Of a stretch of 64,000 nt of DNA, positions 41,120 to 50,779 are shown one piece after another (positions within the stretch are counted from its first letter, which is position 1; every line of letters starts with the position of its first letter). The stretch is from JACOTV01 sp964579395 (GTDB lineage Bacteria; Patescibacteriota; Microgenomatia; UBA1406; GWC2-37-13). The notes under the pieces were generated by a model. It saw only the letters and a list, made by a program, of their open reading frames with translations, did not search any database and was not told the DNA's origin. The position numbers and the translations under genes were made by a program. The stretch is from the NCBI GenBank assembly GCA_964579395.1, contig CAZOFT010000002.1, positions 99,087-163,086 of the forward strand. Direction: 5' to 3'.

Positions 41120-42703
41120 CTAGTTGCCAGGTATCTGTTGATCCGGCACGTTGTGGCCATTCACATCCTGACCAAAGCCTTGCCACTCAGAAAACGAGGC
41201 AAGCTCCTGGTCGTTCCATCCCCAGCTGTTAAGTGGGCCGTAGTAGGTGTTTGCGTCAAAGTGATTGTTCCATTCGGCCGAGTGTATGGGATCGCTGTTG
41301 TCGCGGCATACGCCGGTGACTGAGCGTCTGCCGTCCATACCGCCTTGAATTTGGTTGTCGTGGGCGTACAGGCCGCGCAGTTCGTGGGCACCGAAACTGC
41401 CAGTGCCGCGGGTTTGTGCGATGCCGCTTATGCTGTTGTAATTGCCGATTATAGTGTTGCCGTATACCTCAACATCCCGTGAGGCTGACACAGTAATGCC
41501 GGCGCCATAGCACCATGCTTTTCGTCCGAATCCATTGCCCTCTACACGATTGTTTCTGATGGTGGCCTTGTAGCTGATTTCATGAAAGATGCCATCCATT
41601 TCGTTATTTATCACTGTATTATCCTCAATCACGGAGTTGATGTTGTCGATGTCGGTCCACAAGCCCGGACCGCCGTTGTCATGCACAGAATTGCCCTTGA
41701 GTAGGAGGTTGTCTGTGTAGGCAAATTTGCTCCCGCCGGCCTCCCAGCCCGCATCAAATGCATGTAGGAAATTGTTGTGTGCTGATTCGCTGTTGAGCAA
41801 CTTGTTGTTTTTCCCGCCGATGCCTACACCCTTTTGCATGTTGTAGAGCATTTTGCTGTTGGTGATAGTTGAATCATCATTGTTAAAAAGCGAGATGCCG
41901 GTTCCGTGATTGTAGCGGGCAATTACGCCGTCGATGAGCCAGTTGCGCGAAACACCGACTCCGAAATCGCCGCTCTGAATCGCTCCAAACTGTGCCGGTT
42001 GCGCATACTTTTCAACCACCAGATTCTTGATGGTGACATTGTCAGTTTCAGTTGCCTGAAATGCATGGCGTGTCACGCTGGTTTCAACAGTATGAGTAGC
42101 CGGATTTGTACCGACATAAATACGATCAGCTGCGTAGTCAAAAAACCACTTTCCCGGCCCGATTTCAGCAAGGCTTGATACGTGTATCTGTGCTTCGTTG
42201 TCAAAAAAGACATCCTCAGGGCGACTGCAGCGCGCAATCTCCCCGCATTCGCCATGCACCTGTCCTTCCTGGGTCTGGCCCGTCACATACCAGGTGCTCC
42301 CGCTGTTGATCCATGGGCCCAGTATGCGTGCACCGCTGAGTATTGTTTCCTGACCTGCACCGACGTACATGTCTCCGGCTTTGGGAGTCACGCTTTGTTC
42401 GCGCCATACACCTGCACTGAGGCAGTAGGTTGTGCCAGCCGGATGCGCATCAACTACTTCCTGTATCGTGTCAGAAGGAGTGACTGTCACGCCGGTACAA
42501 GTATCGGGCGGTGGTGTGGGCTGGGGACCGTCAATATAGGCGGTGCGCCAGACCTGAAAATCTGCAAGCGTTATCTTGCCGTCATGATTGGCATCCCCGG
42601 GGAGAGTGGAGGTTTGTGCACGACTGCCGATCGGAGACCGCAGAATCAGGTAACTGATGAAGATGAACGCCGCTACAAGCAGCGACACATGACTCAATTT
42701 CAT
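41120..42703 (-). CDS. Secreted dockerin-like/right-handed beta-helix protein
   Basis: Signal peptide (about residues 4-29), then a single dockerin-like repeat G-D-A-N-H-D-G-K-I-T-L-A-D-F-Q-V-W-R at about 36-53 and a short Pro-rich linker. From about residue 75 a right-handed parallel beta-helix follows, with NosD/PbH1-type repeats seen as recurring N-N/G-N turns such as I-E-D-N-T-V-I-N-N-E and I-R-N-N-R-V-E-G-N. Polysaccharide lyases and glycosidases share this fold. No catalytic residues could be assigned. The start overlaps the miaB stop. Confidence 0.82.
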   Translation of the reverse strand: MKLSHVSLLVAAFIFISYLILRSPIGSRAQTSTLPGDANHDGKITLADFQVWRTAYIDGPQPTPPPDTCTGVTVTPSDTIQEVVDAHPAGTTYCLSAGVWREQSVTPKAGDMYVGAGQETILSGARILGPWINSGSTWYVTGQTQEGQVHGECGEIARCSRPEDVFFDNEAQIHVSSLAEIGPGKWFFDYAADRIYVGTNPATHTVETSVTRHAFQATETDNVTIKNLVVEKYAQPAQFGAIQSGDFGVGVSRNWLIDGVIARYNHGTGISLFNNDDSTITNSKMLYNMQKGVGIGGKNNKLLNSESAHNNFLHAFDAGWEAGGSKFAYTDNLLLKGNSVHDNGGPGLWTDIDNINSVIEDNTVINNEMDGIFHEISYKATIRNNRVEGNGFGRKAWCYGAGITVSASRDVEVYGNTIIGNYNSISGIAQTRGTGSFGAHELRGLYAHDNQIQGGMDGRRSVTGVCRDNSDPIHSAEWNNHFDANTYYGPLNSWGWNDQELASFSEWQGFGQDVNGHNVPDQQIPGN

Positions 42704-43944
42704 GCATTCATTATAGTATCTTTTTTGTCGTAGTGGCGGGCGTTGACCAGTCGCTCAAGGCGTTCCCAGCGCTTTTTTTTGATCGGATGGGGTACGTTGT
42801 CCGCCATGAGTTTGGTGGCTGAGGTGCCGGGGCGTTGGCTATACATGGCGATATAGGCTTTGTCGTAGCCGACTTTTTCACAGAGGGTGACGGTGCTTTC
42901 AAACTCCGCGTCTGTCTCACCCGGGAATCCGACGATGATGTCTGTTGTGAAGCGAACACCGGGCACTTTTTGTCTAAATTTGTTGATCGTTTCCATGTAT
43001 TCATCTTGTGTGTACCAGCGATTCATACGCTTGAGTACGGCGTCATCTCCTGATTGTGCGGGCATATGAATGGTGCGGGTGATGTTGGGATTTCGTGCGA
43101 TCACATCAATCAGTTCATCCGTCATGTCCCAGGGATTGCTGGAGTAAAAGTCCACTTTTTCAAATCCCATCTGAGCCACTGCCTCAAGAAGATAGGGAAA
43201 GAGGGTAGGAATGCGGTATCGCCCCAGGTGTTTGACGTAAATTGGCTCGATTGGTTTTCCATTGAGTTTAAATTCAATTTTCACTCGCGGATTGGCGAGG
43301 GTTTTGGTTTTATCAAAATAGGTTTTTTCCAGGTCGCGCTGGGTCTGGACATGTTCTTGCCCCAACAAGAGGTCAGAGCCATAGGAGTTGGCGTTTTGTC
43401 CCAAAAGCGTCACCGATGTGTATCCGTCTTTTCGCAGTTGTTCACACTCGGCCAGCACGTCATGAAACGGGCGACTCACTTCTCGGCCGCGGGTAAAAGG
43501 GACCACACAGAAAGTGCAGAAATTGTTGCATCCATTGGAGATGGGTACCCATGCATGCGAGGCGTCCTGGCGCACGCTCGGGATATCAAACCCTACTTCC
43601 TCAATCGGCATAAACTCATCGGCACCCGGCATCGCCTTTCTGATTTTTTTCAAAAACGTACCTGATGAGTCGCGAAAGGCCAATCCCACCATGCAACCGG
43701 TGATGATGATTTTATACAGTTCACCACGCGCTGCCTTTTCTTCTTTTATCGTTTTGAGGTTGTTTACGAGTCCGTACACGCGGTTTTCCGCTGACTCGCG
43801 CACCATGCAGGTGTTGATGACGACATAGTTTGCTTCTTCGACATTCTTGGCTTCACTCATCCCGCGCCCTGTAAAGGCCGCAGTGATGCGCTCTGAATCA
43901 GCCACGTTTTGTGCGCAGCCAAATGTTTGAATATAAAACTTCAT
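42700..43944 (-). CDS. miaB: tRNA-2-methylthio-N6-dimethylallyladenosine synthase MiaB
   Basis: Radical-SAM methylthiotransferase acting on A37 of tRNAs. The N-terminal UPF0004 domain has its three Cys (F-G-C-A-Q-N near residue 10, I-N-T-C-M-V near 46, T-G-C-M-V-G near 84). The radical-SAM motif is C-N-N-F-C-T-F-C, after which T-R-G-R-E is typical. No full TRAM domain is obvious at the short C-terminus. 414 residues. Preceded by the WecA-like gene on the same strand after 24 bases. Confidence 0.93.
   Translation of the reverse strand: MKFYIQTFGCAQNVADSERITAAFTGRGMSEAKNVEEANYVVINTCMVRESAENRVYGLVNNLKTIKEEKAARGELYKIIITGCMVGLAFRDSSGTFLKKIRKAMPGADEFMPIEEVGFDIPSVRQDASHAWVPISNGCNNFCTFCVVPFTRGREVSRPFHDVLAECEQLRKDGYTSVTLLGQNANSYGSDLLLGQEHVQTQRDLEKTYFDKTKTLANPRVKIEFKLNGKPIEPIYVKHLGRYRIPTLFPYLLEAVAQMGFEKVDFYSSNPWDMTDELIDVIARNPNITRTIHMPAQSGDDAVLKRMNRWYTQDEYMETINKFRQKVPGVRFTTDIIVGFPGETDAEFESTVTLCEKVGYDKAYIAMYSQRPGTSATKLMADNVPHPIKKKRWERLERLVNARHYDKKDTIMNA
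42710..42715 (-). promoter_or_regulatory. -10 hexamer of the beta-helix gene, leaderless, inside miaB
   Basis: TATAAT on the minus strand lies in the last codons of miaB, with six bases to the ATG. Confidence 0.55.
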
Positions 43945-43968
43945 GTCAAAAACGGAACGAATACCGTA

Positions 43969-45033
43969 TCAGTTTCGTACCGGCTTTATGCGGTTTATGA
44001 AGATGATGAATACCAGAAGAACTGAACCGATCGTCACAAATGCAATCAGTTTTTCTACTCCTTCAAGAAACAGACTGGCAAATCCGAGAATGGCTGATAT
44101 AGTCCAGTAAAACACGGCAATGCGTCGTCTGCCCCATCCGATCTCCAGCAGCCGGTGATGAAAATGTCCCCAGTCTGCACGAAACGGCGACTGTTTATTG
44201 CGCAGTCTTCTGATGATTGTGTATACCGCATCCATCATAGGGACCGCCAGAATAAGCAGTGCAGTACCTATTTTACCAAATGAAAGAAGCGCCAAGATGC
44301 CAAGCAAGAATCCTGCCAGTCCGCCACCGCCATATCCGGGCATGATTTTTTGCGGATAAAAGTTGAAGGGTAAAAAGCCGGCATATGCGCCGGACACGAT
44401 AAATGAAAGCGCTGCCACTGTTTGTGAAGGAATATCGTGTGAGGAAAATCGCAGGGCAAGAACACCAAGGAAAAAGGCGGTGACACTCACAAATCCGGGT
44501 AGCTGGCCGTCGACTCCTTTGCTCCAGTTGACCATGTTGGTGGTCCAGGTGAGCCACAAAATCGCCAACAGGTTGCCGACAACCAGATAGTCGTGTCTCC
44601 CCATAAAGTGAATAATGATCTCCCACGCATTCAGATCTATTGTTCCCCCAAAGGGATTAGATATATAAGGAATACCCAGGCCAAACCCCACAACGAGAAA
44701 GGAGATGACGATGTTGCCGAAAAATCGTACATACGGTGAGATGTCATAATAGTCATCGGCCAATCCTACCAAGACAAGCAGCATGCTTGATATCATGATG
44801 CCCCAGATGATTTGGTTAAACTGAATAAACAAAAGGGTGCAGATGGCAATGGCAGCAATTATGGGGAGGCCGCCGGCTCGGGGAATGATGCCGGTATGTG
44901 TATGTGCCGGATGATTGCGGCGGTTTTTGTCTGTTACGATGTTGAAGTGTTTGGCGAGTTTGATGGTTGGCCAAGTCAACAATGCACTCACGAGGGCAGT
45001 GGTGAAAAAGATCATGATGGCCTGAATCAACAT
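43969..45033 (-). CDS. WecA/MraY-family polyprenyl-phosphate phospho-sugar transferase, altered motif
   Basis: Membrane protein with about 10-11 membrane segments that should transfer a phospho-sugar from UDP-sugar to polyprenyl phosphate. Family motifs present are H-T-G-I-I-P-R-A-G-G (47-56), D-D-Y-Y-D (93-97), N-M-V-N-W-S-K-G-V-D-G (166-176) and H-F-H-H-R-L (290-295). The usual F-M-G-D-x-G-S motif, which supplies a Mg-binding Asp, reads I-M-P-G-Y-G-G-G-G here (230-238). The chosen ATG (M-L-I-Q-A-I) is nine bases after TATAAT. Confidence 0.82.
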   Translation of the reverse strand: MLIQAIMIFFTTALVSALLTWPTIKLAKHFNIVTDKNRRNHPAHTHTGIIPRAGGLPIIAAIAICTLLFIQFNQIIWGIMISSMLLVLVGLADDYYDISPYVRFFGNIVISFLVVGFGLGIPYISNPFGGTIDLNAWEIIIHFMGRHDYLVVGNLLAILWLTWTTNMVNWSKGVDGQLPGFVSVTAFFLGVLALRFSSHDIPSQTVAALSFIVSGAYAGFLPFNFYPQKIMPGYGGGGLAGFLLGILALLSFGKIGTALLILAVPMMDAVYTIIRRLRNKQSPFRADWGHFHHRLLEIGWGRRRIAVFYWTISAILGFASLFLEGVEKLIAFVTIGSVLLVFIIFINRIKPVRN

Positions 45034-45042
45034 GTATCTTTC

Positions 45043-45048
45043 ATTATA
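45043..45048 (-). promoter_or_regulatory. -10 hexamer of the WecA-like gene, short leader
   Basis: TATAAT on the minus strand with nine bases to the ATG. Confidence 0.45.
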
Positions 45049-45136
45049 GCAACACCGATTCCTCTTTACCAATCGCCGCCTGATCTGCTACTATTGGCGT
45101 ATGTTGTAATATGCTTCGATCACCCCCTTACGATCC

Positions 45137-45165
45137 GCTCAGCCGTTGAGCTTTATTATTTATTT
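45137..45165 (+). other. Small hairpin with T-rich tract before glyA
   Basis: GCTCA, 5-base loop, TGAGC, then a T-rich stretch ending 15 bases before the glyA start. It could be a weak attenuator or the end of a transcript from the left; the stem is only five pairs. Confidence 0.3.
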
Positions 45166-45179
45166 ACAACACCATTTCC

Positions 45180-46517
45180 ATGAATTATCTTCAAAAAACC
45201 GATAAAACCGTTGCAAAGTTGATTGCCACCGAGCGTAAGCGTCAGGAGGAAACGCTCATGATGATTCCATCTGAAAACACGGCGTCTCGTGCAGTAGAAG
45301 AGGCGGTTGGTTCGTGTCTCGGAAACAAGTATGCTGAAGGATACGCGTATAAGCGCTACTACCAAGGGCAGGCGGTCGTAGATGAGCTGGAAACGCTTGT
45401 AGTGGATCGTGCAAAAAAACTGTTTGGTGTTGTGCATGCAAATGTACAACCCTATTCCGGTTCGCCGGCGAATCTGGCGGTACTCTTGGGCATATTGTCT
45501 CCCGGAGACACGATTCTTGGTCTGGCACTGGCGTCAGGAGGACATCTCACGCACGGTGCAGCTGCATCAGTAACCGGTCGCCTTTTTGACTCAATTCAAT
45601 ACGATGTCACGAAAAGCGGCTATATTGACTATGCAGGTGTGGAGCGATTGGCCCGTGAGAAAAAGCCAAAGCTCATCATTGCCGGCACCACTGCATATCC
45701 ACGTCATATCGACTGGAAGCGATTCGGTGAAATTGCCGAGTCAGTCGGCGCTTACCTGCTGGCAGATGTATCACATATTTCCGGACTTATCGTAGGTGGC
45801 GCATATCCATCACCTGTTTCACATGTGCATATAATTACCACCACTACTCACAAATCACTGCGCGGTCCACGCGGTGCGATGATTATGGTGACTGAGAAGG
45901 GGATGAAAAAAGATCCCGATCTGGCTAAAAAGATTGATAAGGCAGTGTTTCCGGGGCTCCAGGGTGGCCCACACGAAAATGCCATTGCTGGCATCGGTGT
46001 GGCTCTTCAGGAGGCGTCAGGAAAGCAATTCCCCAAATACGCCAAGCAGATTGTGGAAAATGCAATAGAGCTTGGGAACGTGCTGCAGGATCATGGGTTT
46101 GAACTGGTTTCAGGAGGCACAGACAGTCATTTGCTGCTGGTTGACTTGCAGACAAAAGGATTGTTGGGAAACACAGTCGCAGAAGGTTGTGAAGCGGTAG
46201 GCATTGTGCTCAATCGCAACGCAGTGCCGTTTGATCCGAATCCGCCGTTTTATCCATCAGGTATTCGTCTTGGCACTCCGGGCGTGACAAGCCGCGCTAT
46301 GAAAAAAGCGCAGATGAAAGTGATCGGTTTGGCGATTCATGATGCAGTTGAGGCGCTTCGCGCAGCAAAAGACACACTGGGATTTGGTATTGACGATGAA
46401 AAAAGCGCAGAGTCTCGTGCCAAGATCATCAAAGCAGCCACGCCTAAGCTGAAGCAAATACGGGAGCGCATCGATGAATTGTGTACGCGCTTTCCCTTGA
46501 AGGATACGTATGTTTAA
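45180..46517 (+). CDS. glyA: Serine hydroxymethyltransferase
   Basis: PLP enzyme interconverting serine and glycine with tetrahydrofolate. Signatures: M-M-I-P-S-E-N-T-A-S, N-K-Y-A-E-G-Y with R-Y-Y-Q-G, V-Q-P-Y-S-G-S-P-A-N, and the PLP lysine in T-T-T-T-H-K-S-L-R-G-P-R-G. The C-terminal I-R-L-G-T-P motif is present. 445 residues, slightly longer than usual. No ribosome binding site is evident. The small membrane gene starts inside its last codons. Confidence 0.97.
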   Translation: MNYLQKTDKTVAKLIATERKRQEETLMMIPSENTASRAVEEAVGSCLGNKYAEGYAYKRYYQGQAVVDELETLVVDRAKKLFGVVHANVQPYSGSPANLAVLLGILSPGDTILGLALASGGHLTHGAAASVTGRLFDSIQYDVTKSGYIDYAGVERLAREKKPKLIIAGTTAYPRHIDWKRFGEIAESVGAYLLADVSHISGLIVGGAYPSPVSHVHIITTTTHKSLRGPRGAMIMVTEKGMKKDPDLAKKIDKAVFPGLQGGPHENAIAGIGVALQEASGKQFPKYAKQIVENAIELGNVLQDHGFELVSGGTDSHLLLVDLQTKGLLGNTVAEGCEAVGIVLNRNAVPFDPNPPFYPSGIRLGTPGVTSRAMKKAQMKVIGLAIHDAVEALRAAKDTLGFGIDDEKSAESRAKIIKAATPKLKQIRERIDELCTRFPLKDTYV

Positions 46518-46839
46518 AATCGGTCTCTATACCAAACGAAGTCTGCTGCTGGCAAATGCAGTGCTTATTGTCGTGTTTGCAGCGACCTATCTGCGCCTGC
46601 CTCCTCAAGTGCCTTTGTGGTATTCACGGGTGGCAGGCGAATCACAGGTGGCTCCCTGGTGGATGATAAGCGTGCTGCCTCTTATGATGAATGTCTTTGT
46701 GCTCACCAATGTCTGGCTGCAGCGAAAGTACTTTCCCGATCACGACTTCATGCAATTGCTGGTTCGCATCGTCAACAGCACGATCATTGCGACGTGTGTC
46801 TTTGTCTTCATCAAGATACTGTGGCTGGTAGTTGCCTAA
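46510..46839 (+). CDS. Small three-TM membrane protein, 109 aa
   Basis: Three hydrophobic segments (about residues 11-27, 50-68, 86-106). The L-P-P-Q-V-P-L-W-Y-S segment between the first two resembles the DUF1648 motif (LP..VP.H) of small membrane proteins; no function is assigned. It overlaps the glyA end by eight bases, so it is probably co-translated with it. Confidence 0.65.
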   Translation: MFKIGLYTKRSLLLANAVLIVVFAATYLRLPPQVPLWYSRVAGESQVAPWWMISVLPLMMNVFVLTNVWLQRKYFPDHDFMQLLVRIVNSTIIATCVFVFIKILWLVVA

Positions 46840-46846
46840 GAAGGCA

Positions 46847-48325
46847 TCAGACTTTCTCAGTGACTTTGTAGATAATCTTCTTTTTAAAGATCATGCGTGT
46901 ATGTGCGTCAAGCGCCGGAAGCGATGAAAGCACGAATGAAACCAGGGGAAGCAGGTACCACTGAATAAACATAAACGGCAAGCCTATCGTGGAGGTGTTT
47001 TGTTTGAGGCGATCACGAATTTTAAAATCGTAATACAGATACAGTGCGATAAATGAAGTCGATACTGTCAGAATGGCGCTTGATACTTTGGGCAGCAAAA
47101 AGCCGAGGACGGTTCGCTTGAAGTACGGATTCACGAGTGGTGGCACAAACGCACTTACCGTCAGGATGAAAAATGATGTCGGCCACAACAGGTGGGTCTC
47201 GGTGAGATAGGCTACTTTACCCAAACGGGCTGACAAAGGAACGTGGGTGGCAGTGAACGACTTGCGAATCGCGTAGCCGATATCTGACACTCCCCATGCC
47301 CAGCGTTTTTCCTGCTCGTAACGTGTTTTGAAGGTTTTGATGGCATCACCGGAATACGCGGCGTCACCGTTGATGATGGTATAAAGCGGAATGGTTTTAA
47401 CTTTAGGACCATGCGTGAAAAACGCCTGCAGATGGATGTGCCAGTCTTCGGGGATAATATCTACATCCCAATACCCCACACTTTCTAAAAGCTCTAAAGA
47501 AGATGAGTACGTGCTCACCTGAATAAGTCGCTTGGTCTGAGAAAGAAACGCCAGGCGCAGAATCGAAGAAAGAGTAGCTTGCATACGGACAAAGAAGGGA
47601 AGCTGTTTAAAATTGTTGTACAAGAGTACCGGCGCCCAGTAAAAGTGATAGAGCCGATCCTCATCTTTCAAATACTCACAGGTCATATAAGAGAAGTAAT
47701 TTGCCGGCAGAATGCTATCAGCATCACACACCGTCACCACAGAATCAGCGGGTGAGATGCCACGTTCACGGATATATTTGCTCAGTTCACGCGCCGCATG
47801 AGTTTGGTTACTGGCTTTGCCGGGCGCTTCGTGAGGAAGCAAGGTGTGATAAGTGCAAAGGATATCGCGGAAATGGTGACCGTACTGTTTGATCAGTTTT
47901 TTAGCGGTTTCTGGCGCCTCTGTCTCGCGCTTTTCAAACGCCAAAACAAGATTGAGATTCTTATACGGATAATCACTTTTAGTTATCGCCTCAATTGTTT
48001 CTTGGAGTTTGTAAAAGGGTTCTTTGTAGTTGGGAATAATGATGTAGTGTTGGATGTCATGAGCCGCGGGAAGCTTTTTGAGCTTGCTGGCAAACGGAAC
48101 TTCCTGATGAAGCTGAATCTGACGATACGACAAAACACAGTAAAAGACGGTTTGCGCCGATTTGTAAAAAAAGTAGACGTTAAATGCCAGTATAAAATAT
48201 GCGACGACTGCCGGATGAAACGGGGAAAGCCACAAAGGAAGGGTAATCAGGACCCAGCTCATCACCGGAACTACGGCGTCGCATGCGTGTTCAAACCAAT
48301 GCGAAGTGATGATGCGTTGCCTCAT
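46847..48325 (-). CDS. Membrane GT2 glycosyltransferase (processive type)
   Basis: Two N-terminal membrane segments (about residues 15-55) precede a cytoplasmic GT2 domain. Landmarks: I-I-I-P-N-Y-K-E-P, the V-T-V-C-D-A-D-S metal motif near residue 195, W-D-V-D-I-I-P-E-D-W-H near 293 and Q-E-K-R-W-A-W-G, which fits the (Q/R)xxRW motif of processive enzymes. Several C-terminal membrane segments follow. It may build a polysaccharide from nucleotide sugars of the nearby cluster. TATAAT lies six bases before the chosen ATG (M-R-Q-R-I-I). Confidence 0.88.
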   Translation of the reverse strand: MRQRIITSHWFEHACDAVVPVMSWVLITLPLWLSPFHPAVVAYFILAFNVYFFYKSAQTVFYCVLSYRQIQLHQEVPFASKLKKLPAAHDIQHYIIIPNYKEPFYKLQETIEAITKSDYPYKNLNLVLAFEKRETEAPETAKKLIKQYGHHFRDILCTYHTLLPHEAPGKASNQTHAARELSKYIRERGISPADSVVTVCDADSILPANYFSYMTCEYLKDEDRLYHFYWAPVLLYNNFKQLPFFVRMQATLSSILRLAFLSQTKRLIQVSTYSSSLELLESVGYWDVDIIPEDWHIHLQAFFTHGPKVKTIPLYTIINGDAAYSGDAIKTFKTRYEQEKRWAWGVSDIGYAIRKSFTATHVPLSARLGKVAYLTETHLLWPTSFFILTVSAFVPPLVNPYFKRTVLGFLLPKVSSAILTVSTSFIALYLYYDFKIRDRLKQNTSTIGLPFMFIQWYLLPLVSFVLSSLPALDAHTRMIFKKKIIYKVTEKV

Positions 48326-48331
48326 ATCGTC

Positions 48332-48337
48332 ATTATA
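48332..48337 (-). promoter_or_regulatory. -10 hexamer of the GT2 gene, leaderless
   Basis: TATAAT on the minus strand with six bases to the ATG. Confidence 0.55.
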
Positions 48338-48382
48338 CTGAATCCACTGTAAATTACGAATCAATACATGTTTTGTGCTTGA

Positions 48383-48388
48383 TATACT
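48383..48388 (+). promoter_or_regulatory. Extended -10 of the 793-aa gene, leaderless
   Basis: TATACT preceded by TGA (extended -10), with six bases to the ATG. Confidence 0.55.
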
Positions 48389-48394
48389 ATAGGC

Positions 48395-50776
48395 ATGTCA
48401 GAAACACCATATACACCACCTGAGCAAAGACCTCCTGCAAGATCACAAGAGAAAGTCAGTCGTCGCGATATGTTGGTCGGAGTGTTGGGGTTTGGCGTAG
48501 GTGCAGCTGCTGAGAGGGTGGTGAAAACGAGGGAAGTTCTGGTCTCGAATGAAGTCCCAGTGGTCGTAACTGAGCGTCTGAAACAGGTGGGTCTTGAGCA
48601 GTGGACTGATCTGTATGCTACAGCGGAGCATTTTCGCGTGAGTATGGGAGTGACTCACCCGTTTTTGTCTGAGATGACGCGTACGATGATTGCTGCAGGT
48701 ATTGGTGATTTTGAGAGCGATGCCTATCCACTCTATCCGATCATGCGCGGTGAGTGGGGTGCGCGTCCGATGACGGCAGACGACGTGGATGATCAGTTGG
48801 GGCAGACACACACCGAGGCAGACGGGCTTCTGGCCCAGCAAGCAGAGGTGCCGATTCGCGAGCTTATCAGTAAGGCGGCGCATGCTCTGCCGCTTTTGTC
48901 TCTTGGGTATAAGCAACGATTACTCTTTGGAGACAATCTTCAGGAGATGTGCGGGAAGTATGCAGATGCATGTACGCTGGGTGATACACTCCATTTGGGG
49001 AGGATCACATCCAAAACACGTGCAGCCGCTCTGCTTGATAACATCGTGCATGAAGCAAACCACCCTCTGATGGATGATTTGTTGGGTCCGGAGCTGACAG
49101 CGGATGTCGCATCGCGCATAGACCCGGCACGGCTAACTGAGTATGCCGCAGAGATGTACGGTATCACTGAAGGATTTTATCGTGCATTTGCGGATGCGCC
49201 ATACGAGCCGGCTGAGCGACGATTCGGTATCTACTCAGTCAGAGGAGAGCGAATGGGTGCGGTCACCGGTGGCGTACTTGAGCAAGCGGCCGGGGCGCTG
49301 GGGGAGTCACTTGATCCAGTGATGCAAAAAGACCTTAGTCAGGCACAACCGGATGAAACTGATTTGCTGCTGAAACAACAAGATGAATATCTGCGAATCG
49401 TGCACAAAGCGCTGCGGGTGCAATTTGGTTTGGAGGAATTGCCTTCTCACGCAGATCCACAACAGGCAAAAGACGCAATTGGCGGTCTCATTAAACATGA
49501 AATCAGTGGGTTTTTCCATTGGTTACATTCGCCTGTTGCGCCCGATCTGCAGGGGATGAGTTCATTGTTTTCGACCGAAGCGGCGCTTCAAATGGCGCAA
49601 CTTGAGCATCAGCGCGCAATGATTGCCTTTTATTCAAATGGTACGGCTGATTCATACGCATCTCTTGCGGAAGTGATTGATATGAAAGACAGTATGAATA
49701 CCGTACTTGTATCTGGTGAGTTGGCTACGGAGCCAGAGGCTATTGAAGCAGCATCAAAGCAGCTACTGAGCAAATTCGGATTTACCGAGCGTGGAGTGCA
49801 TGTTGTGCTTCTTGATTCCAAGACAGCACGCCTCAGCAACATGCACGTCTACGACATGCCTGCTGCCCCGGCGCACCCTGATAAAAGCCATACGCTGTTG
49901 GATGTGTTTATTGATGGTTCGGTGACAAGCCAGTATTTTGTGCAGGGTCCGGTGGGAATGACCGTGAATGAGGTGCGTAATGCAAACCCGGATTACATTG
50001 AAGTGGTGTGTACGATGCCCGGTACGGATGAAGAAACTATCTTGTACCTGAATCGTGAATATGACAGTACAAACGATTCTGACGACATCGGACGCATCAC
50101 TGCGCATAGGAATGAAACGTCCCGATTTGAATTTCCCCCGAGCAAGATGCCTGAGGGGGTCTTTGCCACATCGGTGCGCCTCTCCGACATGGATGCGTAT
50201 AGTGATGCACAACGCACGCTGCGCCGCGCCACTACGTCAATCAGTGTCGGAAGCGGTATTGAAACGCCAAAAGCAGAAGATACCCGTGCATTTGCAGAAG
50301 ATCTGGTTCTGGCTGATAATCTGTATGTTTCTGATTCGTATGCAGTAGGCCGCCCGAATCTGCGTGGCACCTGGTCATACAATGCGCTCGGGGTGCTGAG
50401 TGAGGAAGGCGGGGTGGCTATCATGATATCAAATGCCTTTTCAGAAGAAGACACAGGCGCCGATGCGAGAGCGCACGAGATGTATTTTTCATCAGGACTC
50501 CTCTGCGGCCTTTCACGTTTCAGAGATCCACAAATGGCCGTTTCTGAGGCGTTGGACCGTATGGGATTGGAGTTGGTTGGAGCGCCTGATGATGTGGCCC
50601 GCCTGTCCGGCTTGCGGCTGGAGATTCTTCGCGGCGGATTGCAGGTATCGCATGATTCAGTCGGATCAACGGAGCTTGTGGTGACCAATCTCACGTATAC
50701 GCCACCGGGAATCGGTTTGGAGCCTCCTGACCTGAGTCAGTACGCCCGTGCTGAAGTGCGAAAAAAGAGCGTGTGA
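48395..50776 (+). CDS. Unknown 793-aa protein with Tat-like signal and HExxH motif
   Basis: No family recognised. The N-terminus has S-R-R-D-M-L-V-G at residues 22-29 followed by a short hydrophobic stretch, which resembles a twin-arginine signal. H-E-A-N-H at 219-223 fits the HExxH zinc-protease motif. A candidate third ligand (Glu at about 249 or 253) follows in an E-Y-A-A-E-M segment. The central part is helical and acidic; the C-terminal 350 residues look like a mixed alpha/beta domain without known motifs. It converges on the helicase-nuclease gene with three bases between stops. The metalloprotease assignment is a hypothesis. Confidence 0.75.
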   Translation: MSETPYTPPEQRPPARSQEKVSRRDMLVGVLGFGVGAAAERVVKTREVLVSNEVPVVVTERLKQVGLEQWTDLYATAEHFRVSMGVTHPFLSEMTRTMIAAGIGDFESDAYPLYPIMRGEWGARPMTADDVDDQLGQTHTEADGLLAQQAEVPIRELISKAAHALPLLSLGYKQRLLFGDNLQEMCGKYADACTLGDTLHLGRITSKTRAAALLDNIVHEANHPLMDDLLGPELTADVASRIDPARLTEYAAEMYGITEGFYRAFADAPYEPAERRFGIYSVRGERMGAVTGGVLEQAAGALGESLDPVMQKDLSQAQPDETDLLLKQQDEYLRIVHKALRVQFGLEELPSHADPQQAKDAIGGLIKHEISGFFHWLHSPVAPDLQGMSSLFSTEAALQMAQLEHQRAMIAFYSNGTADSYASLAEVIDMKDSMNTVLVSGELATEPEAIEAASKQLLSKFGFTERGVHVVLLDSKTARLSNMHVYDMPAAPAHPDKSHTLLDVFIDGSVTSQYFVQGPVGMTVNEVRNANPDYIEVVCTMPGTDEETILYLNREYDSTNDSDDIGRITAHRNETSRFEFPPSKMPEGVFATSVRLSDMDAYSDAQRTLRRATTSISVGSGIETPKAEDTRAFAEDLVLADNLYVSDSYAVGRPNLRGTWSYNALGVLSEEGGVAIMISNAFSEEDTGADARAHEMYFSSGLLCGLSRFRDPQMAVSEALDRMGLELVGAPDDVARLSGLRLEILRGGLQVSHDSVGSTELVVTNLTYTPPGIGLEPPDLSQYARAEVRKKSV

Positions 50777-50779
50777 TCC

